Shown one piece after another: positions 22,951-34,647 of a DNA stretch of 64,000 nucleotides (its first letter is position 1; every line of letters starts with the position of its first letter). Made by a program: the position numbers and the translations under genes. The notes below the pieces were generated by a model, which had not been told where the DNA came from, searched no databases, and worked only from the letters and a program-made list of their open reading frames with translations. Where the stretch lies: positions 85,926,368 to 85,990,367 of the forward strand of contig NC_058337.1 of assembly GCF_905475395.1 (NCBI RefSeq). Reading direction: 5' to 3'. The stretch is from Chrysoperla carnea. Taxonomy: Eukaryota > Arthropoda > Insecta > Neuroptera > Chrysopidae.

Positions 22951-24820
22951 ATGAATTTTAAATTATTTTTGTTCGTATTCCTTGCATTAGTTGCGTTAGC
23001 AACAGCTCAAGTAAGTAAAACTATTAAAACTTATTTATCATTTATTACTTTCTTGTAAATCACTTCGGGTCATTAATATATAAAATAATGAGAATACGTT
23101 AATCAATGTCACAAATAATGCCGAGGCTTATTTATCCGCGGGAGGCCGATATCCACAGCAACGGAAAACATTTATTTGTGTAAAATACTCATTTTATTTA
23201 AATTTATTAAACCGGAGAAAATCTGTGCAGGACAATTCGACAATACTGAAATAATAGTGGCTCTACATTAGTCTTTCACTAACACAACACTATATTACTG
23301 ATCCATGGCAGCAATTACCAATCCTCAACAAGAAATGCGAAAACACATACATAAACGTACAATGTTGAAGCCCAAGATCGAAGCTGTTAGATTTAATTTC
23401 GCTTTACTTTTTTTTTTATTACAAAATCCGCAAAAACTTATTATCGAAATTTTGAAATCTGTTTTGACCGTTACTTCATGTTCTAAAGTAAAGAAAGTAT
23501 TGAAATCCCGAAAAAAATTTTATTATAACTTATTCAGTTTTCAACAGATAAACTTTAAAGCTATCTTGAATAATTTCAGCGGACAACTGTACGAATATGA
23601 ATAACGCGTAACTCAATAATCACTAACATTAGAAAGTTGAATAATATGTTGAGAAAAAAACGTAATAAAGTAAAATCATAAATGGTAAAAATATAACACT
23701 TTTCTATGGGAAGTTAAAACCATGGGTTTCTATATGGTCAAATAAGAGTCGAATGAAGTTGACTCTTATTTGACCATAATGTATGGCTCATTTCAGCAAT
23801 TTGAAGGGGATACGTAAGTCAAAACCGCTTATTTTGACGTTTTTATGGCTATCCACATTTGTACAGTCTCTCTAAATTAAGCCAGAGGGTTAAATATCGA
23901 CACATGGCTTAAGAAAAGGTCAAGAATGTGCTTTATTGGGGGTGACTTCTCAGCTCGTTACCCCCTTACCTCTTTTTTAAACCAATATATAATGTTTTTT
24001 CATCCAACACTAAAAATTATTAAATGAAGGAGAAACAGGATTTTAGTAAGGGAGGTCTGTTGTTTACGAGTTAATTTTTATATGTGACGTATATACACTC
24101 TTCTGCAAAACGTAATAGTTAAGGTATTGGGAAATAAAAAGATATTCTCGAGTATAAGTTAGCAGTATTATGAATTAAATAATTTTTTTATCTACGACTG
24201 AGAAAAGACGTACTTTTCTCACTCAGTATGCGTGGGAAAAATAGTTAATTACCGCCATAGTGTGGTAATGCATTCATTTCCGCATTAGGACGGTAATAAA
24301 TTCGAGTTACTATAGTAACTTTTTTAATTTTCTATTTTTCTCCATAACAAACTTTAAATAATAAGCCATGACAAATTTTAAATAATAATTATCGTTTATT
24401 TTCACATTTTAGAGGCGTTAACATATAATTCTGCGCTTGTTCAACTCGTACTACAAACTCGTGTAAATTTCGCAGGCGTCTATTAATAATGCTGTTATCC
24501 CACTCGTAAATAACTAAAAGGGTTTATATTAGTGGCACTTATTTTATTAAATTGATTTAGTTTTCCCTTTAGTGCCTCGCCTTGAATAAAACTGTTTAAA
24601 TTGAGACACTTCGAGCAATGTTGCGAAATATAATGCTAATGATTTTTTTCAAATAAATAAGTTTCAGAGAGGCGGAGGAATTGGCGGACAAAGTGGAAGA
24701 GGCGGAGGACTTTCAGGAGGTAATAGAGGCAGTGGAGGAGGAGGATATGGAGGTGGGCGAGGTGGGCAACAAAGTGGTGGTCGAGGAGGATATGGACAAG
24801 GACAAGGGAACTTAGGTTGA
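22951..24820 (+). CDS. Small secreted Gly/Arg/Gln-rich peptide (two exons)
   Basis: Exon 1 is 22951-23010 and exon 2 is 24668-24820, phase 0 (CAA|GTAAGT ... TTTCAG|AGA), giving 70 residues. Exon 1 is exactly a signal peptide, MNFKLFLFVFLALVALATAQ, with likely cleavage near the exon boundary. The mature part is about 50 residues, more than half glycine, with scattered Arg, Gln and Ser, no Cys, and few acidic residues: RGGG, GRGG, GGRGGYGQGQ. It is therefore basic. Glycine-rich insect peptides of this size include antimicrobial and cuticular types; neither can be chosen from sequence alone. The intron (23011-24667) contains a perfect 17-bp hairpin at 23734. AATAAA lies at 24935. Confidence 0.82.
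23734..23777. repeat. Perfect 17-bp inverted repeat in gene 3 intron
   Basis: ATGGTCAAATAAGAGTC is followed, after 10 nt, by its exact complement. Confidence 0.85.
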
Positions 24821-24934
24821 AATCAAAATTATGTGATTTTAAAAATTATTTTGATTTTTATAAAAATTTGTTAAATTGTACTTGGTACTTTTGTTATTTT
24901 TGTAGTATTATAAAATTACGTCAGACTTGATAGC

Positions 24935-24940
24935 AATAAA
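24935..24940 (+). terminator. Poly(A) signal of gene 3
   Basis: AATAAA, 115 nt after the stop. Confidence 0.5.
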
Positions 24941-24960
24941 AAATATTTCACAATTTTAAG

Positions 24961-25830
24961 ATTTCTCTTATTTCTAACTCTAAATATTATAAATTAAAAG
25001 CTTTGTTTATAGATGTTAAAGTGATGATTCAAATAATAATATAGTGTGAACACCACGCAAATCCCGTTTGTGCAGTCTATTGATTATACAGAATGCTCAT
25101 TATTCAGAATTATCATCTATAACTACTATTTTTTCGAGGAAGTGATTAATCAAAACATGACCTTAGTGAAAGTCGTTGGATTTAAAGTAAGACCTATGAT
25201 AAAAACTCTGTTTTTGAATTAGACCCAGCCCATTGTAAAGCCGACCCTATTCCACATATATGGTAGAGTACACATTAAATTAGAAAACTGTGGACTACGA
25301 AATATGAAATAATCAAATTAAAAATTAACTGGACTTGAATGCCGCAATGCATTGAGTTATTGAGATTTAATACCACAACTTTCTGCGCAATAAACACTTA
25401 ATTAATTTTTTTTAAATAGCAAGATCAAAATCTGTTTATAAACAAGATGGCAAGCGCCAGATACTTTCATTTATTTACCGCTATTTTTGAACAAAATGAT
25501 CTGGAAGCTTTGAATAGCTACCGTTGACGCGGTTCACGAGCTGAAAGTATTTTCAACATTTTTAGGTGTTGTAATGATAACTATGTGGCGGTGATGAAAG
25601 TGTTTTATGACAAGCGAACGAGTGGGCCCGTCCTTAATATTGGTTTTCGAAAATTCCGAAAATTTTCGAAAGTATTTTCAAAAACTTGTCTTCATTTTCC
25701 GAGTATATTTCACAATACCATTTGTTGAAGCTACCTGAAATTTATAACTCCCTATCTTTTATAGAAAATGGACACAAGTTTTGTCCTAATTTACCCCCCT
25801 CACGAAAACAATTATGTGTACGAAAAAATA
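24961..25830. other. AT-rich intergenic DNA
   Basis: No gene or clear repeat is recognised. Confidence 0.45.
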
Positions 25831-26160
25831 TTCAAACTAAATTTTCTATGAAGAACATTTTTTATATTTAAATTTTTGTTCTACCTCTAAAAGCTAACAA
25901 GATGGATCTTACGGACCCAAGTCCAAATTGTTACTCATTTACGAACTCAAACTCATTTTTGAGGTCTTGAGCACGCAATAAAAACTTCAGCTTGATACGT
26001 CTTTTCGTTTTCTTTCCGTTTGACCGCCGGTGAATGAATTAATTAGGCGGTTTTATGAACACCTATACCAAAATTTTATTAACATCGTCAATATTTCTAA
26101 GCGTTACAAACCTGGGATTATTATTAGTATACCTTGATATATATTTCATAACAGGGTATA
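25831..26160 (-). repeat. Dispersed repeat family B, minus-strand copy
   Basis: It is the complement of the family B core (ACGAACTC..TTTTGAGG, CAGCTTGATACGTCTTTTCG) through AAGCGTTACAAACCTGGGA. It lacks the usual terminal block and most of the microsatellite. Confidence 0.65.
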
Positions 26161-26471
26161 AAAAGTAAAACTGATTGAAAAGAATCTTTCCATTTATTCT
26201 CATAGATACCTACGTATAGAATGTCCAAATTAGAATAAAGTTTTTGTATATTCATCATTCAGTGTTAAATAACTGCTTTGAATTAATAAGTAGTCTTTAT
26301 TATAATTTAGTTTCTCACTGTCATTGTCAGTAGAAGACATTTCCTATATTTAGACGTTGCTTGGTGACTATAATACGAATGAATAAAACAATAAATTGAT
26401 TATGTACCAATTATGGAGCTACCCATAATTTGATTCCAGAAATTATCCTTTAAAGGTATCTTAATCAATAT

Positions 26472-26680
26472 ACAGGGTGTCCAAAAGTAACGGACTTCCT
26501 TGTTGTTTCAGGTAGAAAAAAAATTCTAAGACGCTATTCCTACTCGCAGTTGTTTCTGATTGGCTGCCTATTTTAAATAATAGCTAATTATCCGTGCAGT
26601 GGATCAAAATGGAAGAGGACTTAGAATTTTATTTTCTACATGATGCAACAATGGCGTCTGTTACTTCTGGAAGTCCCTGT
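26472..26680. mobile_element. Short MITE with ACAGGG termini
   Basis: The ends are ACAGGGTGTCCAAAAGTAAC and the complement ACAGGGACTTCCAGAAGTAAC. Homology continues inward (TAGAAAA..AAATTCTAAG on each arm). It is 209 bp with no ORF. Confidence 0.65.
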
Positions 26681-26738
26681 TTACAAAGTATATTTCATCA
26701 AAGACATAATTAAAATAATATGCTTAATATAAAATATG

Positions 26739-26935
26739 TGCTTGCTCGGAGACCAATTCTGTCGCGGTATTCGTGTTCAGCGACACCAAAAACCTCCAGA
26801 TAACGAGTTTGGTTTGATTATATAACGAATTTTCCGAAAACTCCAAGAGACGTTGAAGATATCGTTCATTCTGAACACCAAGTACCTCGGAGACCAATTC
26901 TGTAGCGATATTCGTGCTCAGCGACACCACGAATA
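26739..26935. repeat. Dispersed repeat with duplicated CAGCGACACCA module
   Basis: The module CGGAGACCAATTCTGT..ATTCGTG(T/C)TCAGCGACACCA occurs twice (from about 26748 and 26888). The second half resembles 34362-34490. Confidence 0.55.
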
Positions 26936-26940
26936 AAAAG

Positions 26941-27630
26941 TTGCAAAAGTTAAAAAAAAATTAAATATGAAATAAAAAGGTCTTTCGCCAATATTTCATC
27001 AAATAATAATATTTAAGAAATTAAAATAAAAAATTTTTTACAAGGGAAAAGCTCCAATAAAAACTCTTACTAGCGAAAGTTTAACTCCAATATTTATAAT
27101 TTGAATTTAACTCTGAAAATAGATCTTTATGCGTTATATTTAGATTGTTGTAATAGCGTCAAAAACGCGTATCTCTACTGGTAGTCTACTTCCGGATAAT
27201 TACGATTTTAATATTCTAAAAATTAGCAAAACTGTAATATAACCACATCTTCAGAATGCAAGTACTAAAGCTAAACAATTTATTAAATAAATATGTTATT
27301 GTTTAAAAAATGCCATTAAAAATTGTTGCAAGTTCATTAAAAAGTTTCCTAGATGTTTTTTTTTTTTCATTCACTAAAGATCGGATATTAATGTATGCTC
27401 GGATATTAATGTAAGTGAGAATTAACAGATATTGTTGTATTGTTTTATTAATTTTTGCCTACAATACCTACAAATGTCTCTTAAAGATCTGTTCAACGGT
27501 CGATATTAATCATACAGCCAAAAATAAGATGATTTGATAAAACTTATTTTTGACTAAAATTTTACCTTACACAAAGCTACGTTTAGAGTCATCGTAATCA
27601 ATTTCGAATCTTTTGAATCTTCTAGTACAG
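26941..27630. other. AT-rich intergenic DNA
   Basis: No gene is visible. A short duplicated phrase, CGGATATTAATGTA, occurs at about 27382 and 27400. Confidence 0.4.
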
Positions 27631-27635
27631 GATAG

Positions 27636-27982
27636 ATATATTTAACGCTTAAAAATATTGATGCTACGAACAAAATTGTTGTATAAGTGCTCATAAAGTC
27701 ACCAAATTAGGCCATTTCCGGTTGTCCGTCTGTCTGTCTGGCAACACGATAACTCAAAAGCGAAAAGTGATATCAAAGAGAAACATAGGTCTATTGGGTC
27801 TTGGATCCGTAAGACCCATCTTGTAAACCATTAGAGATAGAACAAAAGTTTATATATAAAAAAATGTTCCTTATAAAAACATGAACAACTTTTATTTGAA
27901 ACATTTTTTCGTAATCAACACCGTCTACACATGGTATTTCAACAATAAACTCAGTCAATTGTTTGTTTTCACTTGTTAACAT
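27636..27982 (+). repeat. Dispersed repeat family B, internally deleted copy
   Basis: It runs from TTTAACGCTTAAAAATATTG to TCAATTGTTTGTTTTCACTT. Part of the section between the GATATCAA block and the GGTC..GGGTCTTGG block, and the section upstream of the CACCGTCTACACATGG end, are missing. Confidence 0.7.
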
Positions 27983-28796
27983 TGTAGTTTTTATGATGGG
28001 TCTGCATGTAACATAAATATGGACTTTGCAAAATGTTTAGATAAAAAATATTCAAGGTGTCCTTCTTTACGCCTCATTCTTTATATCAAATAAAATAATG
28101 AAAGAGAACAATTACAATAGCGATTCAGGCTCTTATGCAAGCGTTTTCTTGGTCGTTGTCTTGCACACTGAGCATGCAGCTGGAAGGGACCGTGCGGCTA
28201 TACCTGTCTTTGAGCAGTATAGGTACTAACACAGATGCCAAAAACAATGAATTAATAAGCTAACAAAAATGATTTCCAAAGAAGTGGTTTCAACTGTTGA
28301 TGACGAAAAACTTCTTCAAAGGTGACAGGGTACTGGTATCTGTGTGAAGAATCTGTTCTTAAATCATCAATTATAATATCCAAAACATAATTAAACTGAG
28401 CGACGTTTAACCTAAAATATTCCCGGAACTTTTGGTCATCCTTCGGTAAATACTGGTTGATGTTTTAATAATAGGTATGGAACTTCACTTAGAAGGACCG
28501 CACTCACACAGCACTTAGCGTCATACGGTCAGTGTTCCTATGCTTGCGTCAGCCGCAGCATAGGAATGGTACCTTTACGAACTAACTGATAATTTCAGTA
28601 AACTGAACAAAGCAAAAATTTTCAAACGACCTCCATAATATTATTATCATTTTTAAAGAATATGTTATAAAAAAATGTTTCTAATTCTTATCACATGTAA
28701 ATGCAGTCTATTTTTAATATTGTTAAACCTTTTGTTTAATCTAGGAGCTATAAAACCAAAACTGTGTGTCAATTTAGTAATAAATTTCGATTTTTG
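27983..28796. other. Intergenic DNA
   Basis: A relatively GC-richer part (28120-28570) has no frame that I can assign to a protein. Around 28670 there is a 65-codon frame with a hydrophobic start that I did not accept as a gene. Confidence 0.4.
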
Positions 28797-28970
28797 CCCC
28801 AATTGCCTAGATCAGTTTTTTGTATTTTTAAAATATACGTATTTTCGACTACCAAGTAGTCATCATCAGTAAGAATTAGCTAGTGATTACTCTTATTATG
28901 AATGTTACTCTTTGCTAATTTGGTGGCGGACTGCACTTTATTAATGTGAAAACTGATCTAGGAAATTGAG
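28797..28970. mobile_element. Short MITE with TIRs
   Basis: CCCAATTGCCTAGATCAGTT at the left end is mirrored by AACTGATCTAGGAAATTG at the right. It is about 173 bp and non-coding. Confidence 0.55.
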
Positions 28971-30872
28971 GAAATATTTATATCATTTTCGTAAGTTTGG
29001 AGTGTGTGTTTTTAGCCATATAGCCATATAATGGTTATTTCAAAAAAAATGAATTTGTTAAAAATTAAATTAATGTCCTATTATTTGATTACGGCTAATT
29101 TGGAAAGTAGGTAACAGCAAGTAGCTTCCATAAATAATAGTATTATCGATTATGTGTCTGCCGATGTCTCACTTTTGTCGTTGGAGATAAATAAAGGAGA
29201 TAAATAAAGAAGTTGTTTTCAATAGAGTGAAAAACGAACATAGAACATGGAAATTTACAACAGTTAGTTTTCGAATAATTATTTATTAATCGTAAATTTT
29301 GTGTAATAATTTTAATAAAAGGTAAGATATTTAACTCTCTCTCCGGACCTTCAGTTAAGTCTATGATTACTTTCCATAGATCATTTCCAGTTTTTTTTTT
29401 TTTTCATTCTGATCAAAACGATATATATATATATATATATATATTGTTATTTTCGGAAGCTAAGATTCGCTAGCAATATTTTGATTAAGTGATACCAGCA
29501 TCTTTATGAGATTCCTTTTATTTTGCAAGAAAATAATCCATGACTCTGAAGGCTAATATACTGGGTGACCAGTTTTTAACATTTATCACTCTTTTTTTTC
29601 TTAAAGTTCAAATTTTAGACAAATAAAAGTTTCCAAGCATTTTTTGGTTCTTTATTTAAAAAAATACGGCATCGTTTTTTTTTATTTTCAAATAGATTAC
29701 TATATATTTTGCAGATTTTGTACTTGAGCTTATCTAAACAAAAAAAATTTGCTTCTCAATATCCCTTTTTATGTTTTTTGAAATTGGCACTTTTAAATGT
29801 GAAAAAAAAAACATTCAAACAAACTCAGTTTGCCAAAATTATCGTTTTTTTCAAAGAATTTATTCAAACTGAGCTGCATCCACGCTTAGGTAATGATAAG
29901 AATTATTTTGCTAGATTTGTAGTTGGGTTGAAATATTTAAGAAAGGTTGTTAGAAACTATTAAGTTAATCCAGTAGCCACCTTCGTCTCCGGGCTTGACT
30001 CCCATTTATAAATTTTTTGCGAGGATGCCTCATAAATTTGGAATCAATAAAAGATGTAGAAGTGCGAATAACTCAAGCTTACCTAGATATTAATGAGACC
30101 GCCATAAGTGTGGCGTCTTAAATTGTGCATAGAAGTGCTAGCCTAAGATGGATGGAGCTCAATTTGAAGTTGGAATATTTATGTACAAATTTAAAATTGT
30201 AGAACTTCAGAACTTCATAAAAAATGTTCAAACATTATTTTAGAATTTTTTATAAGCCCAAAAATGTAATTGTGAACCCCGTTTTTCAGCTTTTAAAATG
30301 GTTTTTTTGGAGTTTTTCCAAGCATTAAACTGTTAATATCTCGAAAACGAAAAAGTTTACAAAAAAATCACAAAGAGCCCTTTTTATGTTAAATGACCCA
30401 TAGAACCTAGAATAACTTTTACTTGATTCAAAAAAAATGTCATTTAACTGTTTCTGTGGAGAAGGGGTTTCTGACAAGATCCAGAATATTAACCTATAAG
30501 CTTTTCTGATCAAGAATCAATTGACAAAATGCGGTACTCATATTTTGCACACTCAACTCCATCCAGCGCCTGCACTGTATGTATTGAAATCAGACAATAA
30601 ATTAATAGTATTTTTAATCAGTTTAATAATTGAAATTACAACACCATTACATTATAAAGTTTTGAAAATAAAAACTGTTGTGACAAGCCAAAGTATCCAT
30701 CTTTTTTGTTAGTAGTTAATAAAATTTTTATTAAAATTTCTCGTGATAAATCGTCTTATAAATAAATTAATTAAATTTACATAAATTAATTTAAAACTTG
30801 TTTTAAACTTGTAATTAATTAAATCAAATTTATTTATTTACAAAATAATACTAAAAAAAAAAATTGTAAATA
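28971..30872. other. AT-rich intergenic DNA
   Basis: It contains an AT dinucleotide tract (about 29421-29444) and a T run just before it. The phrase CATATTTTGCACACTCAACT with neighbouring bases (about 30538-30575) resembles 55515-55556, a low-copy dispersed fragment. No gene is supported. Confidence 0.45.
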
Positions 30873-30883
30873 TATATAAAAGG
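30873..30883 (+). promoter_or_regulatory. Putative TATA box of gene 4
   Basis: TATATAAAAGG lies 86 bp upstream of the ATG at 30959. Confidence 0.5.
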
Positions 30884-30958
30884 AACCAACTAAATGATAT
30901 TTTTTTTACTTTTAATAGCTTTAATCAAATGTTTAGCGATTGTTGATTATTGTAGACG

Positions 30959-33117
30959 ATGTATCAAAAACACTACGTCATATTTTATTGCGTCATAATT
31001 TTGTTTTTTGTGATTCATTACGGTGATGCACAATATCAAACTGTAAGTATGACTTCTTGTCACATAATTTTATAGATGACTTATGATATCGGTCAAATAG
31101 AGTATAGATTGTAATCCTAAGATGTAGTGTAACACGATTTATGCTTAATAAAGTAATAAGTGTGCAGTTTTTATCATCTCATTCAATGTAAAAACCTTCT
31201 TCACGATGGACAATTTGGGCATTAAATTCAATTAAAATTTGTTTTGTAAATATTACTAATTTTGTTTCTGTATCATATAAAAAAAACTTTTAACAAAAAG
31301 AAAACCGACTTCAAAAGAAAAACTTTTCCAAAACAAATTAATATGCACTAAAAATTAAAAAAAAAATAACGATAATATAATGTAGTTAAAATTATTGTTA
31401 TTTTTGGAGACGGTGTCAGCCAAGGAAACAACTCTGACAGAACAGTTTGCTACATTAGCTTGCCTGACAAAAATAACAATAATTTTAACTACATTATATT
31501 ATCGTTATTTTTTTAATTTTTAGTGCATATTAATTTGTTTTGGAAAAGTTTTCCTTTTGAAGTCGGTCGGATTTTTAGTGAATCTGAAGTACACGAACTA
31601 ATTTGTCACTAAAAAAAGAATCATCGAAATCGGTTGGCGTGATATTGAGTTATTCGTCCTCTTGTCGTTCATACTTAATGTAAATTTAATACTTTTATGG
31701 CTTTCACATGCATCCCGTTGTCAGAAATAGACCAAAATGAAATGGGACCACACGGGAAGCACCAGCTTTTAAATAGATAAAGAATTATCTAAATCGATTC
31801 ACCCAGTCAAAAATTCTGAAGTAACACACCTAAAAAAAAAAAAATACAGTTGAATTAATGACCTCCTCCTTTTTTGTTTGAAGTCGGTTAAAAATAGAGC
31901 AAACACTTATCATAATTTAAATTAACATGACCATTTTTATGGCTACATTTTGTTAAAATATATCCCCTTGAGGAAACACAATTAAAGATCATACATGAAG
32001 ATTTATAAAATTATTATCAATTAGCTAGATCGGTTTCGATTGCTTTGGAAATCCTCTTCAGTAGCATTACTTAAATCTTTAAAAATAAATATAAAAAAAC
32101 AAATAAAATTACCAAAATAAGATAAAAATCAAATCAAAAAAATATATCTGCAACGCCCTAAAACAACCAATATAAAGTATTAAAAATTAAATCAGGCAGA
32201 ATTAATTGCTTTATTTTAGAAGGATGTTCTTGATAGAGCAACTAAATCATCATTAAAATATTTTGAATGATTCAATACAAGTTTGTAACACTTAAAAATA
32301 TTGAGGCTACGCAAAAAGTTTTGGTATAGGTGTTCATAAAATCATCTAATTAGTCCATTTCCGGTTGTCCGTCCGTCCGTCCGTCTGTGAGCACGATAAC
32401 TCAAAAACGAAAAAAGATATCAAGCTGAAATTTTTACAGCGTACTCAGGACATAAAAAGTGACGCCAAGTTCGTAAATGAGCAAAATAGGTCAATTGGGT
32501 CTTGGATCCGTAGGACCCATCTTGTAAGCCGTTAGAGATAGAACAAAAGTTTATAAACAAATAACTAACTTTTGTTCGAAACATTTTTTAGTAAACATCA
32601 CTGTTTACCAGTGAGGGCGCAAATTAAGCGTAAATTGTATAGAATGTATTATACGGGCATATCAGTTATATATGTATGCTTAATGTGACAGTTTAATCAA
32701 CACTGTCTATGTAAGGTATTTCAACAATTAACTTGTCAATTGTTTGTTTTCACTTGTTTTTATATATAATAATGAACTCAGTGAAAAGTTAGCAATCTAA
32801 GTTAAATATTTATCTTTGTGCATATTTTGAATGGCTTACGTTCACTAAATATGTAAATTTTAAAATATATTTTTAATGGTAAAATGACTTGCACTTTTAA
32901 TATAAAAATTTAGGTAATAATTGATTATTATTGTATGCTATTTTGAAAATTTTTTATTTTGCTTTTTTTCAAGGGTTTTGGTGGATTTGGTGGTTCAAGT
33001 GGCTTAGGATTTGGTGGTCGTCCAGGTGGTTATTATTTAGAAAGTAGAAAGAATCCATTTTATGAATCACTTGGTATACGGAGACCTGGTGGATATGCAA
33101 CCGTTTATTTATCCTAA
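30959..33117 (+). CDS. Small secreted Gly-rich peptide with conserved-looking tail (two exons)
   Basis: Exon 1 is 30959-31042 and exon 2 is 32974-33117, phase 0 (ACT|GTAAGT ... TTCAAG|GGT), giving 75 residues. Residues 1-24 form a signal peptide (hydrophobic IFYCVIILFFVI, cleavage likely after GDA before QYQT). The mature chain starts with GFGGFGGSSGLGFGGRPGG and then changes to a non-repetitive tail (YYLESRKNPFYESLGIRRPG, ending TVYLS), unlike the fully repetitive neighbours. The intron (31043-32973) is packed with two mobile elements. AATAAA lies at 33166. No Cys is present in the mature part. The function is not recognised; a cuticle, eggshell or antimicrobial role is conceivable. Confidence 0.78.
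31288..31895. mobile_element. Composite element with long hairpin and AACCGACTTC termini
   Basis: The left end carries AAAACCGACTTCAAAAG and the right end TTTGAAGTCGGTTAAAAA, forming inverted termini. A near-perfect hairpin with about 120-nt arms occupies 31300-31575, with shared GTGCATATTAATTTG / CAAATTAATATGCAC. The rest includes the phrase AATGGGACCACACGGGAAGC, which I recall from repeats in several insect genomes. It lies in the intron of gene 4. A second copy of the hairpin part is at 48418-49390. Confidence 0.65.
32277..32759 (+). repeat. Dispersed repeat family B, near full-length copy in gene 4 intron
   Basis: It runs from GTTTGTAACACTTAAAAATA through a GTCCGTCCGTCCGTCTGT microsatellite to TTGTCAATTGTTTGTTTTCA. 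It has the same orientation as the gene. Confidence 0.8.
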
Positions 33118-33165
33118 TTTTTTTATGTTTTTCCTATCTTAATTTATTTTTTGTTATTATTATTT

Positions 33166-33171
33166 AATAAA
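33166..33171 (+). terminator. Poly(A) signal of gene 4
   Basis: AATAAA, 49 nt after the stop. Confidence 0.5.
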
Positions 33172-33337
33172 AAAAGTTTTATAAAAATAAATGTTTATTA
33201 CTCTTATTATTGAGATTGGTTGACGACTCTTATTATTAAGATTAGTTGAAGATTCTACCTACTAGATATTATCGTGTCCATCCGAATGAATCCAAAGATA
33301 TTATGTTTAGATAATAGTCTGTGACATTAGCTACTAA

Positions 33338-33620
33338 GTTAGGTTAGGTTAGGTTATATTGGCTGTCCACGAAGGACACACTTAGGCTATAGAGCCCATT
33401 GTGATACCATCTATGTGTTTTACCACCTTTCCGCTGAAAATTTCATTTATCAGCTCCTCAATTTTAGAGGCTGAGAGCACCTTCTTCATGCATCTACCAT
33501 GTACTACTCCAGCCCATCACAACTATTAATTAAATTAATTTTGTTGCGACGGCGGGCATCGAACCCGCTACCCTAGGTAAGCATACCGCGGACGGAAGAT
33601 TAGCGACTAACTACTGACAG
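33338..33620 (-). repeat. tRNA-derived SINE (family D), long copy
   Basis: Read on the minus strand: a diverged head with a B box (GGTTCGATGCC), GCGGTATGC, the body GCTGG..AGTACATGGTAGATGCATG, the CTC..TTGAGGAGCTGATAAATG block, and a tail ending TATAACCTAACCTAACCTAA. The A box is degraded. Confidence 0.7.
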
Positions 33621-34050
33621 AATTTTTTTTATTTAGAATTTTATTAGATAAAACATTCTCTTTTTTCCTGAAATTGCATGTCATTTTTCAACACTTTCAT
33701 GATTTACAAGTTTCTTTCATTTTTGTTACGTAATTCGTTTGCTATGACTGTTGTTCAACATATATGACAGACAAAAACAAATTGAAGTACGAGAGTAGAA
33801 ATTCGAAAAATACGTTTTGGCAAGATTGTGATTTGATATACACGAATCACTGATCAGAACATTTTCCACCGTTCCGTACCATCGTTTGTGGCACTTTTAA
33901 TGGCGGACATTTTGGAATTTGCAAACTTAATTTTTTTATAACTTGTTGTGTCTCGCTTATTAATATTTATGGTGTCTCACCCAGGCGAGTACAAGAAAAT
34001 AATTATCTTCGTTTATTTAGTCGCAGGAACGATGCAACTAACTTTTTGGC
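33621..34050. other. AT-rich intergenic DNA
   Basis: No gene or repeat is recognised. Confidence 0.4.
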
Positions 34051-34647
34051 ATTCGATTCGTAAGAGCGCTAGGAAATTTTACGACTTAAATTTATTTATA
34101 AGAAATTAAAATATGCAATTTGGATAAATAATATACATTTTATAATTGCATTTTAAATTAATCGTAAATATACTAAATTCCATAATACGGTTAATAGTGA
34201 TGAAAATGATTAAAAAGTTGTTACACGAGGGTTTTGGGAGTATCTGGTCAAAAATATGCCGACAGAATTGATGGCGCCCAGAGTACCTCGAGAACTCTGG
34301 GTACCTGGTACCCCTGGGTACATGCTGCTATCCCAATACCCCCGGGTAAGAAATTTACACCGATTATATAACGAATTTCTCGAACACTAAAAGACGACGA
34401 GGATACCGTTCACCCTGTGTACCAGGTACCTCGGATATAAATTCTGACACGATATTCGTGTTCAGCGACTCCAAAAACCCTCTCTAGTAAAAAACTTGGA
34501 ATCATTTTCATCACTATTAACTGAATTGTGAATTTAGTATATTTACGGTCAATTTAAAATGCATATTATTCATCTAAATTGCATATTTTTAATTTCTTAT
34601 TCATCAATTTAGGTAACAAAATTTTCTGACGCTCTAACGAATCGCTC
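34051..34647. mobile_element. Large foldback element, about 600 bp
   Basis: Arms of about 150 bp (34051-34212 and 34498-34647) are inverted complements. They share CGATTCGT(A/T)AGAGCG at the tips, AAATATGCAATTT, CGTAAATATACTAAATTC and GTTAATAGTGATGAAAATGA. The roughly 285-bp core is GC-richer (GTACC/GGTACC-type words, CTGGGTACC) and shares a segment with 26815-26930. No ORF. Confidence 0.7.

Noticed and set aside
28675-28872. 65-codon plus-strand frame starting with a signal-peptide-like hydrophobic stretch
   Set aside because: It runs into a short MITE (28797-28970). The body has no repeat or domain, the AT-rich start can give hydrophobic residues by chance, and there is no proper promoter spacing (TTATAAAAAA abuts the ATG).
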